A DNA stretch of 47,339 nucleotides. Source: an uncultured Cycloclasticus sp. (GTDB lineage Bacteria > Pseudomonadota > Gammaproteobacteria > Methylococcales > Cycloclasticaceae). The notes under the pieces were generated by a model. It was not told the origin of the DNA, ran no database searches, and saw only the letters and a list, made by a program, of their open reading frames with translations. A program made the position numbers and the translations under genes. This document shows, piece after piece, positions 46,043 to 47,339 of this stretch. Each line of letters begins with the position of its first letter. Positions within the stretch are counted from its first letter, which is position 1. The stretch spans positions 1 to 47,339 of the forward strand of contig CAJXTU010000014.1 of assembly GCA_913060865.1 (NCBI GenBank), given 5' to 3'.

Positions 46043-47339
46043 TTAATCTGCTAATACAGCCCAATCATTAAACCTATGTAATGGTTCACATAACTGCTCC
46101 ATACACTGGTTTTTCCATGGACCTAGAATAAGCCCATGTAGACGAATTTTTTGTTTACGTTTAAGCTCTAAAATTTGAGTTATATTTGAGTCTTGCAAAG
46201 AAAATCGTCCATCACTCATTAATAAAATATCGGCCTTTTTCCAATTATCGTTACGTTGTTTCTCAAGTGCTTTTAACAAGGGTTGAGCAACATCGGTACC
46301 CCCATGAAAAGAATATTGCAGGAAGGCTAACAATTGGGCTAAACCACCACGGGTTAGGTCCAGTTTATGCTCAATGATTTCATCAGGTCCACCAAATATA
46401 TACAGGTGACATGCTCTGCCTTCATCGAAAGCAATTCTTAGCGCCTCTAAGGTCACCGCCTTTGCCAGCTGCTCGGGTTCACCATGCATTGAACCCGAGG
46501 TATCTAAACAAATAATAACGGGGCCCATTCCCTTAGTTTCTTTTTCTCTCAGCCCCAGTGAGTCAATGGATTCTTGTTGTTCTGGCGCCTCTAATTCAGG
46601 AGAGTATCCTTGATATTGATAGGTTAACAACATCCTTTCTGCGTAACGTGAGAACCATAAGGTTTTCATTGTAGAGCTACCCAGTTGTGCTAACTCACTC
46701 GGTAACATACGATTTAATTCATTCCCACGCTCTAGGCCACCTGTTTCCATAACAATATGTGGAATTAACTTTTCCTCTTTTTCAGGGTTTCGTCTAATAG
46801 GATCAACTAGTTTTCCACTGAGTGAACAGCCCGACTCGGTGTCGGTAACAGACTGTAGTCGGCCTAACATCTTCATTAGGCGTTTTATTTCAGGCAACTG
46901 TTTAGTTAACTGACGATAACGGATAATATCCCGCCAACCTTGAGATGCGAGTACGCCTTGAGTTAAATCCCAACCTTGTCCCAAAAAACCACTTAATTCG
47001 TTAAATGACTCACTTAACTCATCCCAACTTTCTACTCGTTCTTGCCACTTGGATAAATGAGCAATTGTCTCTTTATTAGAAATTTGTTCATATGCCGATC
47101 GTTGGCGCTCTAGAGGCGTTGATACCTCATTTTTTTTAACTTTAATAACATCATCAAGATCACTAAGCGGTAACTGTTGATGAGCCTCGTCTTCATCGTC
47201 AATTTCTACAAATTTATCGTTATAGGATGGCTCTAACAATGGTGGAGCTATTTGCGCTTCCATTGGAGTAGCTGATGTTTCGGTTGTTTCGGTTGTTTCG
47301 GTTGTTTCGGTTGTTTCGGTTGTTTCGGTTGTTTCGGTT
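46043..47339 (-). CDS. VWA-domain protein with (Thr-Glu-Thr)n N-terminal repeat (partial, 5' end off window)
   Basis: The C-terminal half is a von Willebrand A domain: MIDAS DTSGS at residues 254-258 of the 406 residues from the ATG at 47263, GGTDVAQPLL and LLMSDGRF. The family resembles CoxE/ViaA-type VWA proteins, which partner MoxR-type AAA ATPases. None is seen here, but it may lie beyond the right edge. The frame has no stop between the ATG at 47263 and the window end, and the 9-base repeat there reads Thr-Glu-Thr, so the true start is probably outside the window. The charged region at 20-60 is likely disordered. Confidence 0.85.
   Translation of the reverse strand, partial: TETTETTETTETTETTETTETSATPMEAQIAPPLLEPSYNDKFVEIDDEDEAHQQLPLSDLDDVIKVKKNEVSTPLERQRSAYEQISNKETIAHLSKWQERVESWDELSESFNELSGFLGQGWDLTQGVLASQGWRDIIRYRQLTKQLPEIKRLMKMLGRLQSVTDTESGCSLSGKLVDPIRRNPEKEEKLIPHIVMETGGLERGNELNRMLPSELAQLGSSTMKTLWFSRYAERMLLTYQYQGYSPELEAPEQQESIDSLGLREKETKGMGPVIICLDTSGSMHGEPEQLAKAVTLEALRIAFDEGRACHLYIFGGPDEIIEHKLDLTRGGLAQLLAFLQYSFHGGTDVAQPLLKALEKQRNDNWKKADILLMSDGRFSLQDSNITQILELKRKQKIRLHGLILGPWKNQCMEQLCEPLHRFNDWAVLAD
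47278..47339. repeat. 9-base tandem repeat, about 7 copies, running off the window
   Basis: TTTCGGTTG repeats perfectly from 47278 to the last base (six full copies plus eight bases). On the minus strand it encodes Thr-Glu-Thr in frame with the VWA protein. Copy changes would alter length without shifting frame. Confidence 0.95.

Noticed and set aside
1-47339. CRISPR array or insertion sequence
   Set aside because: No regularly spaced repeats with unique spacers and no transposase-like protein were found; the 9-base repeat at the right edge is coding and has no spacers.

Overview
The window reads as a chromosome segment of an AT-leaning gammaproteobacterium. The gene orders csrA-lysC-alaS-recX-recA-pncC, rpsP-rimM-trmD-rplS, lolC-lolD / comEC-exbB-exbD-lpxK-ycaR-kdsB-ptp, mfd-csiV and nagZ-hpt-MTIP match Pseudomonas-like and marine gammaproteobacterial chromosomes. 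Species cannot be fixed by reading alone; a Methylophaga/Cycloclasticus-type relative is a guess from base composition and gene order.

Layout. (1) 1-2917 is accessory DNA abutting the 3' end of a tRNA-Ser(GCT) gene. It holds a large protein truncated by the window edge (minus strand, open to base 1), two small coupled unknown genes, a 440-base gap with inverted repeats and a folded element, and a radC-family gene. It looks like the end of a tRNA-integrated genomic island. (2) 2918-9407 is a minus-strand housekeeping block: tRNA-Ser, csrA, lysC, alaS, recX, recA, pncC. (3) mutS (plus) converges on dsbC and xerD (minus). (4) The rplS/trmD/rimM/rpsP operon follows, with a clear terminator and a promoter candidate, then ffh and divergent ypjD. 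(5) 18274-26641 carries envelope and competence genes: a phosphatase, kdsB, ycaR, lpxK, exbD, exbB, comEC, a DUF2062 protein, lolD and lolC. (6) 26756-32002 (plus) has two small periplasmic proteins, mfd and csiV. (7) 32038-38519 (mostly minus) has a DUF3581 protein, a purine salvage pair, nagZ, an L,D-transpeptidase, rlmD and cysM, with an orphan FliL-like gene on plus. (8) 38652-45994 (plus) is a four-gene unit: two paralogous TonB-dependent receptors, a periplasmic binding protein and a hybrid sensor kinase. (9) A VWA-domain protein (minus) runs off the right edge through a 9-base tandem repeat encoding Thr-Glu-Thr.

The two parts most likely to hold something undescribed are the four-gene unit at 38652-45994 and the tRNA-Ser island end at 1-2917. 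The first looks like an outer-membrane receptor to periplasmic binding protein to phosphorelay pathway, with no ABC permease and no local response regulator. The second contains a protein with a PD-(D/E)XK-like pattern and a hydrophobic C-terminus, divergent from a two-gene unit of unknown function. The remainder is conserved core genome, with smaller oddities such as recX having no ATG/GTG start that covers its conserved N-terminus, no recognisable LexA box before recA, and an L,D-transpeptidase without a signal peptide.
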